A stretch of 64,000 nt of DNA. It comes from Qingrenia yutianensis (GTDB lineage: Bacteria > Bacillota > Clostridia > UMGS1810). The stretch lies in NCBI RefSeq assembly GCF_014385105.1, contig NZ_JACRTE010000005.1:124001-188000 (forward strand). Direction: 5' to 3'. Position 1 is the first letter of the stretch, and every line of letters begins with the position of its first letter. The notes below the pieces were generated by a model. That model was not told the DNA's origin, made no database searches, and worked only from the letters and a program-made list of their open reading frames with translations. The position numbers and the translations under genes were made by a program. Positions 1 through 8,998 of the stretch are shown one piece after another.

Positions 1-459
1 GGGCAAAAGCTTGATTGCCAAGTTCACGTCGTCGGTAAGTCCGCGCACGTTAACGAGCGGATTTCTCTTGTTTATGTTTAAATCGCATACGGGCGAAAAC
101 GACCAGTTTGCGCCGACGCTCCTTGCCTCAAGCGCGGTCGCTTTGCCGTAGTTGTATGCAAGTTTTTCACTGTCTGCTGCACCGAGGCTCATAAGATACG
201 GAAGCGGTGTAAGACCTTTTAACATACTTCCGCATCCGTTTTCAAAATCCGACGTGATAAGTATGGGAATATCCGCGTTGTCGATATACTCGGCGAGTGT
301 TTTCCGCGCCGCGTCAAGTCCCATTTCGTCCGCCTCGGTGATTATCTCACCGAAAAAGAATGCCGCGCCGATTTTGTCCGATACAAAATTGTCTTTGTCA
401 ACCTTGATTACAACCGTTTGAAGTATTTTTTCCAAAAGTGTCATATCGCTGATTTTCAT
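1..459 (-). CDS. Glycoside hydrolase family 3 N-terminal domain protein, partial
   Basis: This is the first 153 codons of a gene that runs off the window edge. Translation of the minus strand starts MKISDMTLLEKILQTVV and contains ILITSDFENGCG, which matches the 'DxExG' segment of the GH3 TIM barrel, followed by ARSVGANWSFSPVCD, the usual 'GINxxxAPVxD' block. GH3 enzymes are exo-glycosidases, commonly beta-N-acetylhexosaminidases or beta-glucosidases. No signal peptide is visible, so the enzyme is probably cytoplasmic and trims imported oligosaccharides. The start ATG lies 7 bp after the stop of the upstream glycosidase gene, with a GGGTAGGAT-like ribosome binding site overlapping that stop, so it is the last visible gene of the polysaccharide operon. 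The catalytic Asp region is outside the window, so the substrate is unknown. Confidence 0.82.
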   Translation of the reverse strand, partial: MKISDMTLLEKILQTVVIKVDKDNFVSDKIGAAFFFGEIITEADEMGLDAARKTLAEYIDNADIPILITSDFENGCGSMLKGLTPLPYLMSLGAADSEKLAYNYGKATALEARSVGANWSFSPVCDLNINKRNPLVNVRGLTDDVNLAIKLLP

Positions 460-466
460 TTTTATC

Positions 467-3400
467 CTACCCTTCGATTTTGACAAACAACGGTGTGTAT
501 TCTTCAAGCGTGATGCCGTCAAGATACTCATTTTCGCGCAAATCATAGAATTTTTCTATCTTTTTGCCGTCAACGGTAATTTCAACATCTTTCGCGTCAC
601 CCCAAACGTATCGGCACATATTGAGCAAATATCCGCCGTCGTACGGCACGCAAATCCACTCTGTCCTGTCGATATTCTCTCCCGTCGCTTTGTCGGTAAT
701 TTTAACGTTTGTAAGGTTCATACTGCCGATAACCTCGGATATTGTTTCGGGAAGATTAACCGCCGTTGTTATGTCTTTTTTTGAATTTACATCAGTTTTT
801 ATTATAACGGCATTTTTGTAAATATTCAGCACCGCATCTTTATCTCTTTCGGCGTTAAGCTCATTTTTATAAAGGCTGTCCTCGCCTATTATAACAAGCT
901 TTCCGCCTCGGTTTACAAATTTTTCGATTGCCGAGAATGTTTCGTCGGTGACGTTTGTGCACTCGGGAATTATAAGCAAATTGTAATTATCAAGCTTTTC
1001 AAGCTGGCTTTCAACCAGCAAAAGCGGTTTCAAACCGTTAAACAGCACGTTTGAATATGCAGAAAGCAGACTGCTCTGGAAAGACGGCTTAAAGCTGTAT
1101 GAATTTTCGGAATACAGTATTTCCGCACTGCGCTTTGCGTTTTGCACCGCGGTGATTTCATACGATAAACGGTTAAAATCCAAAAACGCTTTAACGTGTC
1201 CCGACAAAAGGTCTGCACGCACCGCAAGGTTTGTGTTCATCCAGGTTGTGCCGGTAAGATACTGCTCCTCTCTTTCGAGCACCCACAAAATGCTCTCGGC
1301 CCTGTTGTGCATTACGCCCTGCCAAGCGTCCGCCATTGCGTGTTTATACATTTTAGGCGATTTGTCAATGGTTTTGCTGTCCATCTGAAAATGATCCTCG
1401 GTGTTTACAACAGGCGCGTCTTTTATTGACGACTGCAAATCATACCATTCAAGCTTTGCCAAAAGCGACTGCTTCTGATGATTGTATGCGGTGTTCGCGT
1501 CGTTGCCGTTGTAGTCGAAATACGGCGCAAGTTTTTCGTAGTTTTCGCCCTTTGTAAGCGCCGACCTGCCGTAATCGAGCGTTATGGGCAAAAGCTTTGC
1601 GTGCGTCGGCATATCGGGGTTAAATTCCTTTACATATCCGCACAGCGTGCCGAGATAGTCTGCCAAAACGTCGGCATTAAACTCCATAACGTTTTTGTAA
1701 AGCACCGTAAATTCGCTCTGCGATTTCATATCCACATCTTCAAATTTTTCGTAATCCGTTCCGCATATGCGGTTGAGATTTTCAATATCGCCGTAGATGT
1801 TTTTGATATACTCATACCACATCGGCTTGTAATACTGCGTATTGTAGGCATATGTATACGGCTCGTTCGCAACGCACACGCTGTCCACAACATTGCTTTT
1901 GTTGACAATGTTCATTGTTGCGGCAACATATTCGTGAAGTATCTTTTTAACCTCGGGGTGCGCGGTGTTAAACTTCAAATACTCGCCGTAAAGCGCGTTT
2001 TCGTCCAGAACGTCGGGATATTTTAAGTTTACAAACTCGGGCCAGTAGTTCGCCGCAAGAAGTATGCCCGCCTTTTGGTTTGCCTGCTCAAATTCTTTTA
2101 ATCTGCACTCAAACTCGCGAAGATACCCGTCGTAATAGTCATATTCCTTAACGTCGGTGTCAAGTCCCTTTTCAAAATCGCCGTTTTTGAGAAGATTTTT
2201 GTCACTGCCTTCTTCTTTTATGTAAATATCGTCTATATAGCACTTTTGCGCCGGCGCCTGAAGCGTAATTATAAACTCCAGCGTATTGTCGTCCGCGGAG
2301 GTTGTGTATGTATCGGAATAATCCACCCAGTTTGAACTTGTTTTAATATAGTTTTCCTTTCTCTGCGACAAGCCGTAGTTTGACGAAATAAGTTTGTGGC
2401 ACGCAAAATACATACCGTCTATATATTCGCCCTTTGCCGATAAACCGAATTTATACGTCGTGTTGGGCTTGCAGGGCACAGACTGCCTCAAATATATGGT
2501 TCTGCCGTTTCCCCACGGCGTTGTTCTCTCAAGCTTTAACGCATATTTTCCGTTTTTCACGCTCTCGCCCGACACGGTAACGGTTCTGTCAACCGCGGTT
2601 TTGGTGCGCTGATACAAATTCCAGTCGGGCACCTCGCACCACTCGGTTATAACGTCGTAAAGCTTTAAGCTTAACATATTCATATTTGCGCCGAGCTTTG
2701 CAAATTCCGCATATTCCTCTTCGCCCTGAACAAAGTTGCAAAAACCGTTCAAAAACATAGGACGTCTTTCCACAGTGCCGTTTATATCCATATCAGCAAT
2801 AAATCCCGTAGCGGTTTTTTCAATGTCACTGTTCACATACTTCGGCACGGCATACGCTGTTTTTTCTCCGCTCAAATATTTTTGAAGATTTTCTTTGTCG
2901 TGCGCAAAAATATCGTTTAAGCAGTCGTATGAATATAGTATTCGGTCAAATGCCTGATACTTATCCGCGTCCTCTTTCATATATTTTAAGTACATCTCAA
3001 AAATGGTCAAATCCGCGGTTTCGTAATCGACGGGAATGTCCTTTTCTCTGCACTTTTCAACAAGTGATTTCAATTCTTCATAGTTTGCATTGCATTTGTC
3101 GTAAAGCTTTAAATACATAGCATAGTCGGGAATAACCGTAACCTCATACGAAACGGTATCCGCACTCTCCGCGCCCTGTTTTTTAACCGACACGTCAAAC
3201 GTCTGCAAACCGACATTTGCAAAAGTGTTGTCAAATCTCACCTTTGCACAGCCTAAGGGAGGCAGGTCAACTTTCACCGTTTTTCCGTTCGGGAACGTTA
3301 CAAAATACTGCCCGTAATCGTTTAAAAAGCTCTGCAAAACAAGCATAAACGGGCTTTTCTGCGAAACGAAAACCTCGTTGCCTCCCTCTATCGTCGAAAA

Positions 3401-4621
3401 ATATCCCGATTTGAAATTCTCCGCAAGATAGAGCATAGGAAACTGTTCCGCATTTTTCGCCGACGCAATACCGGGCGAAATCTGCTGTGCGTATTTTCGC
3501 TGATAAACGTCGTTGTCGTTATCGTTCACAATCGCGCTGAACTGGAATTTTTCGGGCATTGCCGACGTAAAGGCAGTCCACGGCACGGTAAGAAAATATT
3601 CCGAAATTTCGCCGTTTCGCACTCCCTTTGCCGATACGTCCTCATTTGTGCAGTAGACCTCGCCCGTTTCCGCATCAAAGCTTGCGCCCACCTCAAGCTT
3701 AAACGTGTTGCGCTCGGGCGCAAAGGCAACCTGAACGCTGTCGCCCGACCAGTAGGACGAATTTAAAAACGAATGGTGCACGTCGTCTTTTACATTAAAA
3801 TAAATATAGAAATTGTCGTTGTCATAAGCATATTTTACATAGCTTTCGTTGTTAACCGCGCTTACCTCTTTGTTTGTAAAATACGCGTCGGTGATGTTCA
3901 CTTTCTCAAAATCCGTCCAGTCGATTTCGTCCGCGCTTTTAACGTCCTTTTCGGTGCGGAAAATCGGTATGCTTTTGGACGTTTCCAAAAACTTTTCGGT
4001 GTCGACGATTGTAAGGTCTGCCGTTTCAACGTCGGAGGCAGTGTCCGAAACGTCGTTCACCGCATTTTTTACATCGTCCTCAAATCCTGCGTTTGAAAGA
4101 AGATTTTCACCCGTCTTTTTGCCGTTTACGCATTTGTAAAGATACACATCGTCGGCATAAAACGCTTTTGCGGTGTCCACAACCGATATGTTAAAGGTTT
4201 GATTTCCCGTGTTGCCCGTGTATGTATTCTGAAATTCGTAATTTGTCCAGTCTGAATTTTTTGAAAACGGCACGAGCGACGATTTGTTGCCGAAAAACGT
4301 TATTTCCGCGCCGGCAACGCTTTCCGCCTTAACTTTCATACCGTAGATATATGTCGTGTCCTTTTCAAGCTTGACGTTTTGGAACACGCGCATAAATCTT
4401 GTTCCGTCATACGATGTGTTGCTTGTAATCTTCACCGCGTGATTGCCGTCGGGCAGTGTAACGATATTCGCCGTCGCGTCAGGCTCGTGCGATATAAACT
4501 TCGACCAGCCCGTTACAAACGCCTGAGTCACCTGCGCCGCATAAACGTTAAAGCTTGCCGAGGACACGGCAATGCTCAAAACCACGGCTCCCGACAAAAT
4601 TTTAGACCAAAATTTTTTCAT
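467..4621 (-). CDS. Giant secreted clan GH-A glycosidase (GH42-like) with carbohydrate-binding modules
   Basis: A 1384-residue secreted enzyme with a clear signal peptide (MKKFWSKILSGAVVLSIAVS...VYAAQ). Residues about 30-180 look like a beta-sandwich carbohydrate-binding module ending NLLSNAGFED. Residues about 230-400 resemble a CBM9/DOMON-type sugar-binding domain. The catalytic TIM barrel follows (about 640-1130) and is interrupted by a second beta-sandwich ending NLLKNGDFEKG. Clan GH-A residues are visible: acid/base E920 in CVANEP and nucleophile E1075 in VVNTEDHF. After the barrel comes an alpha/beta domain (LLIIPECTNVTDETF...GGKLVIIGED), like the GATase-like domain of GH42 beta-galactosidases. 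Family membership beyond clan GH-A is uncertain; GH42 or a related unclassified family is the best guess. RBS AGAGGGGAG precedes the ATG. It is a paralogue of the adjacent 1447-residue protein. Confidence 0.78.
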   Translation of the reverse strand: MKKFWSKILSGAVVLSIAVSSASFNVYAAQVTQAFVTGWSKFISHEPDATANIVTLPDGNHAVKITSNTSYDGTRFMRVFQNVKLEKDTTYIYGMKVKAESVAGAEITFFGNKSSLVPFSKNSDWTNYEFQNTYTGNTGNQTFNISVVDTAKAFYADDVYLYKCVNGKKTGENLLSNAGFEDDVKNAVNDVSDTASDVETADLTIVDTEKFLETSKSIPIFRTEKDVKSADEIDWTDFEKVNITDAYFTNKEVSAVNNESYVKYAYDNDNFYIYFNVKDDVHHSFLNSSYWSGDSVQVAFAPERNTFKLEVGASFDAETGEVYCTNEDVSAKGVRNGEISEYFLTVPWTAFTSAMPEKFQFSAIVNDNDNDVYQRKYAQQISPGIASAKNAEQFPMLYLAENFKSGYFSTIEGGNEVFVSQKSPFMLVLQSFLNDYGQYFVTFPNGKTVKVDLPPLGCAKVRFDNTFANVGLQTFDVSVKKQGAESADTVSYEVTVIPDYAMYLKLYDKCNANYEELKSLVEKCREKDIPVDYETADLTIFEMYLKYMKEDADKYQAFDRILYSYDCLNDIFAHDKENLQKYLSGEKTAYAVPKYVNSDIEKTATGFIADMDINGTVERRPMFLNGFCNFVQGEEEYAEFAKLGANMNMLSLKLYDVITEWCEVPDWNLYQRTKTAVDRTVTVSGESVKNGKYALKLERTTPWGNGRTIYLRQSVPCKPNTTYKFGLSAKGEYIDGMYFACHKLISSNYGLSQRKENYIKTSSNWVDYSDTYTTSADDNTLEFIITLQAPAQKCYIDDIYIKEEGSDKNLLKNGDFEKGLDTDVKEYDYYDGYLREFECRLKEFEQANQKAGILLAANYWPEFVNLKYPDVLDENALYGEYLKFNTAHPEVKKILHEYVAATMNIVNKSNVVDSVCVANEPYTYAYNTQYYKPMWYEYIKNIYGDIENLNRICGTDYEKFEDVDMKSQSEFTVLYKNVMEFNADVLADYLGTLCGYVKEFNPDMPTHAKLLPITLDYGRSALTKGENYEKLAPYFDYNGNDANTAYNHQKQSLLAKLEWYDLQSSIKDAPVVNTEDHFQMDSKTIDKSPKMYKHAMADAWQGVMHNRAESILWVLEREEQYLTGTTWMNTNLAVRADLLSGHVKAFLDFNRLSYEITAVQNAKRSAEILYSENSYSFKPSFQSSLLSAYSNVLFNGLKPLLLVESQLEKLDNYNLLIIPECTNVTDETFSAIEKFVNRGGKLVIIGEDSLYKNELNAERDKDAVLNIYKNAVIIKTDVNSKKDITTAVNLPETISEVIGSMNLTNVKITDKATGENIDRTEWICVPYDGGYLLNMCRYVWGDAKDVEITVDGKKIEKFYDLRENEYLDGITLEEYTPLFVKIEG

Positions 4622-4636
4622 AGTGTTTTCTCCCCT

Positions 4637-7600
4637 CTAATCTGTCAAAACGGTTACAATTCCTATTTTCGGCACTTTTATTTTTATTGTAAATTCGCCC
4701 TCGCCGAGATAAAACGAAAATTTGAAAATTCCCTTTGTATCGGGCAAAACCTCATCTATATATGCAAGGCTCCCGTCCTCTTTAAATGCCGTCAGCGAAA
4801 CATTTCCCGATATGTTCGGCGAATTTCCGAAAACATAACACATACCGCCGATTTTTTTAACGTTTGTGACAACCGTGCTGTCATATGCGCAAAGCTCGGC
4901 GTTTTTAACCGTCGGATACAAAGAATTTTTATTCCAAAGCATTGCCTTAAATCCGTCGTATTTTGTGCTGTCAAGCTTTATGTAAAAGTCTTTGTCAAAT
5001 CCCTGTTCTATATCGGTTTTGTCAATTTTCGCAAGCGCGCCGTTTTTGTAATACGCGGTGTATAAAACCGCTTCGGCATCTGCCGATACACTTATTTTGT
5101 ACGTTCCGCTCACCATACGGTGCGGTGCGGTTGATATTACCGTTTCGCCGTACACTCTGTCGGCAAACATTGACGGAGATGAGCGCGCATAGCGTATCAT
5201 AACGGGAGTATACGGCAAAAGAGTAATGTATTTTCCCGTTTCGTTTCCGCTTATAAGGTTTAACGTTTTTTCAATCTCCGCGCCGTTATCGGTGATATAA
5301 ACCTCTTTTTCCGTGTCGGAATAATTGCACAAATTTATTATTTTTCCGCCGTTATAATCGGCGCAGATGTACTCAACGTTTTCCGCAGGTGTGCCGTCCG
5401 CGGAATTTAACACCGCAATGTCATATAAGTCCGCGCTTTCAAAAAACGTTTTAAGCGGCCAAAATAAGCCGTCAACACTTGTTTTTTCGCTCGTTTTGCT
5501 CTCATACGCCGGAATGACAACCGCGCTTTGCAAAATTTCGTCCGCGTTTCTCTCTTTTAAATATTCATTGTATTTAAGCGAATTTTCGCCGATAACAAAA
5601 ATCTTTCCGCCGTTTTCGGCAAATTCTTTTATTTTCGCATATGTTTCGTCCGTCACCGACACCGCCTCGGGAATTATAAGCGCCTCTAAACCCGATAATT
5701 TTTCGGTTTGGCTCTCGGTGACAAACAGCGGTTTTTCGCCGAGAAAAAGCGAATTTGTGTATGCAAGATACACGCTGTTTAAATACGACGGCTCATATGT
5801 CATCGAATTGTAGGAATAAAGTATTCCCGCCTCGCGTTTCGCATTTTGCAGTGCAAAAAGCTCGTTTGCAAGGCGTTGCATATCCAAAAACAGCTTGCCG
5901 TTGTTTGCAACAATCTGTGGACGCATAAGCATATTTGCGTTTTTATACGCGTTTGTAACCTTGTCGCTTTCTCTGTCCCACAGCCACACAACCGACTGCC
6001 TTCGCGAATGTACCGCGCCCTGCCAGATGTCGGCATAGGCGGTTTGGGTGATTATGTCACTGCCGTCATATGTAACACTGTCCCTCATAAGGTGGTCCTC
6101 CGCATTGAAAACAGGCAAATCCTCAACCGACGTCAAAAGGTCGTACCACTCGGTTTTTGCCATAAGCGGATATTCGCTGTGGTTGTAATAGTGCATTGCG
6201 TCGCACCCGTTAACGTCGAAAAGTCCTGTCAGGCTTTCAATGTCAATGCCGTGTGACAGCGACTTTATTCCCTGCGCACGGATTGCCGGCAGATTTTTCG
6301 CAAAAATTTTAATATCGGGCGAAATGCTCCTCACCGTCTGCGCGATATGCGTCAAATAGTCGGTCATAATCGTGTCGTTGTATCGGTACAAAAGATTTTT
6401 AAGCACCGAATATTCCTGTGCGTCGGAAAAGTTTATTTCGTCAAACGAGGCATACGACGTACCGCACGCACTGTTTAAGTTTTCAATGTTTCCCGAAAAT
6501 TTTTCTTTCAGCCAGTTTTGCCACGGCGCTTTATAATAAGACGTGTTAAAACACTGAAAATTCGGCTCGTTTGCAACCGACACCGCGCAGACTGCAGGGT
6601 GATTTGCAATTTCTGGGATTATCGCGTTTAAGAATATTTCTATCATTTCGCGTATTTTCGGGTGGGTCGGGTTATATCCCATATAGCTCGGATATGTGCC
6701 GTTTTCGTCCCTTGTATCGGGATATTTTGAAAAAATGTATTTCGGCATATAGTGAATACCCAGTCCGAGAGTTATCTTTATGTTGTTTTCATACGCATAG
6801 TCGAGCGTTGACAAAAGGCTTTTTATATGCCCGTCGTACACCTCAAACTCGCCCGTTTCTTCGGTTTCCTCAAAGCTTGGGTTAAGAATGAGGTTTTCGC
6901 CGGAATTTAGCCTTTTCACATACACGTCGTCAATGTATAATGCTTCGGTTTCGTTTTCGCACGGGATAAGCACTTCAAACTGATGCTCGTCTGCGCCCGT
7001 GGTATATGTAAATTCAAAATTTTTCCAGTCGTACGTTCCGCTCAAATCGCGTCTTAATCTTTGCGACAAGCCGTAGTTTGAGTCTATAACCCCGTGACCG
7101 CTGAAGTGACAGCCTTTTGCGTTAACCGCCTTTGCATAAAGTCCGAAAACATAAGTTGTGTTCGGCTCGGCGTCAACACACTGCCTTAAATAAAACGTTT
7201 TTTCGTTTGCCCACTTGTCGGCGCGCGTGATTTTAAGCGAATAATTTCCGCTCCTTTTTTCGTCACCGCTCTGCGATACGCTGAAATTCTCCACCGCGCC
7301 GTAATGGTACAAATTCCAGTTTTTAATATTCACCGCCTCGGTTACGGTGTCGTAAAGCTTTGCACTTATCGCGGCCGTGTTTGCACCGAAGCCGTCAAAA
7401 TCGGCGTAATCGTTCTTTGTGTATGCAAAGTGACCGTAGCCGTTTAAAAATACACTGTTTTCCTCTATATAACCGTCTGTTTCCGTTTCGGAAACAACGT
7501 CGTTTCTGTCGATTTTAATATCCTTGCCCGTGAGCGACGGGACAATTTTAGGCATTGCCTTTCCGCTTAAATAGCTTTGCAGACTGTTATAACTTTCGCT

Positions 7601-8980
7601 GTAAAGCGATACAAGCGTGTCATAATATGAATTTGCTCTGTCAAATTCGCGGTATTTGTAAAAATCCTCCTCCATAATGCCGATAAATTTTTCAATCGTT
7701 TTGTAATTTACCGTTTCATAGTCGGCGGAAATGCCCTTTTCACCGCATTTTTGCATTAAACCGTCAAGCGTTTCAAGCTTTTCTTTAAGGTCGGATATTT
7801 TTTTGTCAAACTCTTTTGAGCCGTCTGTGGAAAGCGTGAAAAATTCGCCGTCGCTTTCCGAAAAATCCTTGTTAACCGTTGTGATTTTAATATTGTTTTC
7901 GCAATTTTTCAAAATTCCGAAAATTTTTGCGCCGTTTATTTTCTGCGCGCCGTAACGGTTTATAACCGAGCGAAAAACGTAATTACCGTCATTGTCAAGC
8001 GCGTAAATTCTGCTTCCGCGCGCGTCGGCAGGCTGTGTATAGGTCACAACGCCCGTTTCGTTGTTGTTATAACCCTCAAAGTCCGATATTCCCGATTTTT
8101 CCGCCGTGAAGTTTGAAAGGTTGCCATACCCCAAAAGCAAATCGGCTTCATTACCGCTCTCAAAAAGCGAAATTCTGTCTGTTATAATTTCATCATATCC
8201 GCTTTTTGTGACGATATTTAAAAATTCAATTCCGTCGTTTGCGAATTTTGTAAAGGTGAACGTTTTTTCGGCAAGCGAAGATGTGTTCATATCGAGCGTG
8301 CCGAGTTTTTTTGAATTACCGCCGTAAATTTCGGGTGACGTTCCTCCGCCCGATTTGTATTTAATTTTAACCGTATAATTTTTGCCGTTTTCAAGACTTG
8401 GGAAAGCGCATTTTAATGAAGAATATGTTCCCGTCTTTGATTTCGGAATGTTTGACACCGCCTTTATTGCGGTTTTGCCGTCGAAATCATCACCGACGAT
8501 TACCGAGTAAAAAACCGCGGGGTAGCAGTCCGCGCCGTCGGAGCGCGCATACGACATACTCCATTTTCCGTTCGACAAGCCTGCCTCGTTTGTGCCCTGC
8601 GACGGCGACGCGTTTATAAAATAACTTTTCGCAATTCCGCCGTCAAACAAAACGTTAAGCTTAAAATTATACACATTGCCGTTTGTAAGATTTTCAACAT
8701 TCACGCAGACATAAGCGGACGCCGTAGTGTCGATATTGTCATTTACGGTGAGCTCGGCGTCCGAGCCTATGTCAAGCAGTGAAATTTTTCGTATGTTTTT
8801 TTCGGGATTTTTCCACGATATACTCACAGTTTTTCCCTCACTGCCCTTTGAAACGCTCTGAACGTTTAAATTCTTTAATTCACAGTCTGTGCCCGAATAC
8901 GCAAAGACCGAAAGGGAAACAGGTGTTAAATTTAAAATTGTCATTATCAAAAGAAAAACTGCAAGTACACGTTTTTTCAT
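4637..8980 (-). CDS. Giant secreted clan GH-A glycosidase, paralogue of its downstream neighbour
   Basis: A 1447-residue secreted protein with an N-terminal signal peptide (LAVFLLIMTILNLTPVSLSV) and fibronectin-III-like and jelly-roll segments in residues about 30-310. A helical linker precedes a TIM barrel that carries an inserted sugar-binding module (ending NLILNPSFEE). The catalytic pair is readable: acid/base E805 in VSVANEP and nucleophile E961 in FNAEDHLM. A GATase-like domain (ALIIPEAVSVTDETY) follows, and then an extra C-terminal beta-domain of about 180 residues that the downstream paralogue lacks. The shared YGLSQR block and barrel layout show that the two genes arose by duplication. 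Secretion and operon position upstream of a GH3 gene suggest extracellular attack on a plant polysaccharide. The substrate is not deducible; beta-galactoside is a guess from the GH42 resemblance. Confidence 0.77.
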   Translation of the reverse strand: MKKRVLAVFLLIMTILNLTPVSLSVFAYSGTDCELKNLNVQSVSKGSEGKTVSISWKNPEKNIRKISLLDIGSDAELTVNDNIDTTASAYVCVNVENLTNGNVYNFKLNVLFDGGIAKSYFINASPSQGTNEAGLSNGKWSMSYARSDGADCYPAVFYSVIVGDDFDGKTAIKAVSNIPKSKTGTYSSLKCAFPSLENGKNYTVKIKYKSGGGTSPEIYGGNSKKLGTLDMNTSSLAEKTFTFTKFANDGIEFLNIVTKSGYDEIITDRISLFESGNEADLLLGYGNLSNFTAEKSGISDFEGYNNNETGVVTYTQPADARGSRIYALDNDGNYVFRSVINRYGAQKINGAKIFGILKNCENNIKITTVNKDFSESDGEFFTLSTDGSKEFDKKISDLKEKLETLDGLMQKCGEKGISADYETVNYKTIEKFIGIMEEDFYKYREFDRANSYYDTLVSLYSESYNSLQSYLSGKAMPKIVPSLTGKDIKIDRNDVVSETETDGYIEENSVFLNGYGHFAYTKNDYADFDGFGANTAAISAKLYDTVTEAVNIKNWNLYHYGAVENFSVSQSGDEKRSGNYSLKITRADKWANEKTFYLRQCVDAEPNTTYVFGLYAKAVNAKGCHFSGHGVIDSNYGLSQRLRRDLSGTYDWKNFEFTYTTGADEHQFEVLIPCENETEALYIDDVYVKRLNSGENLILNPSFEETEETGEFEVYDGHIKSLLSTLDYAYENNIKITLGLGIHYMPKYIFSKYPDTRDENGTYPSYMGYNPTHPKIREMIEIFLNAIIPEIANHPAVCAVSVANEPNFQCFNTSYYKAPWQNWLKEKFSGNIENLNSACGTSYASFDEINFSDAQEYSVLKNLLYRYNDTIMTDYLTHIAQTVRSISPDIKIFAKNLPAIRAQGIKSLSHGIDIESLTGLFDVNGCDAMHYYNHSEYPLMAKTEWYDLLTSVEDLPVFNAEDHLMRDSVTYDGSDIITQTAYADIWQGAVHSRRQSVVWLWDRESDKVTNAYKNANMLMRPQIVANNGKLFLDMQRLANELFALQNAKREAGILYSYNSMTYEPSYLNSVYLAYTNSLFLGEKPLFVTESQTEKLSGLEALIIPEAVSVTDETYAKIKEFAENGGKIFVIGENSLKYNEYLKERNADEILQSAVVIPAYESKTSEKTSVDGLFWPLKTFFESADLYDIAVLNSADGTPAENVEYICADYNGGKIINLCNYSDTEKEVYITDNGAEIEKTLNLISGNETGKYITLLPYTPVMIRYARSSPSMFADRVYGETVISTAPHRMVSGTYKISVSADAEAVLYTAYYKNGALAKIDKTDIEQGFDKDFYIKLDSTKYDGFKAMLWNKNSLYPTVKNAELCAYDSTVVTNVKKIGGMCYVFGNSPNISGNVSLTAFKEDGSLAYIDEVLPDTKGIFKFSFYLGEGEFTIKIKVPKIGIVTVLTD

Positions 8981-8998
8981 ATTATTCTCCCAAAAATG

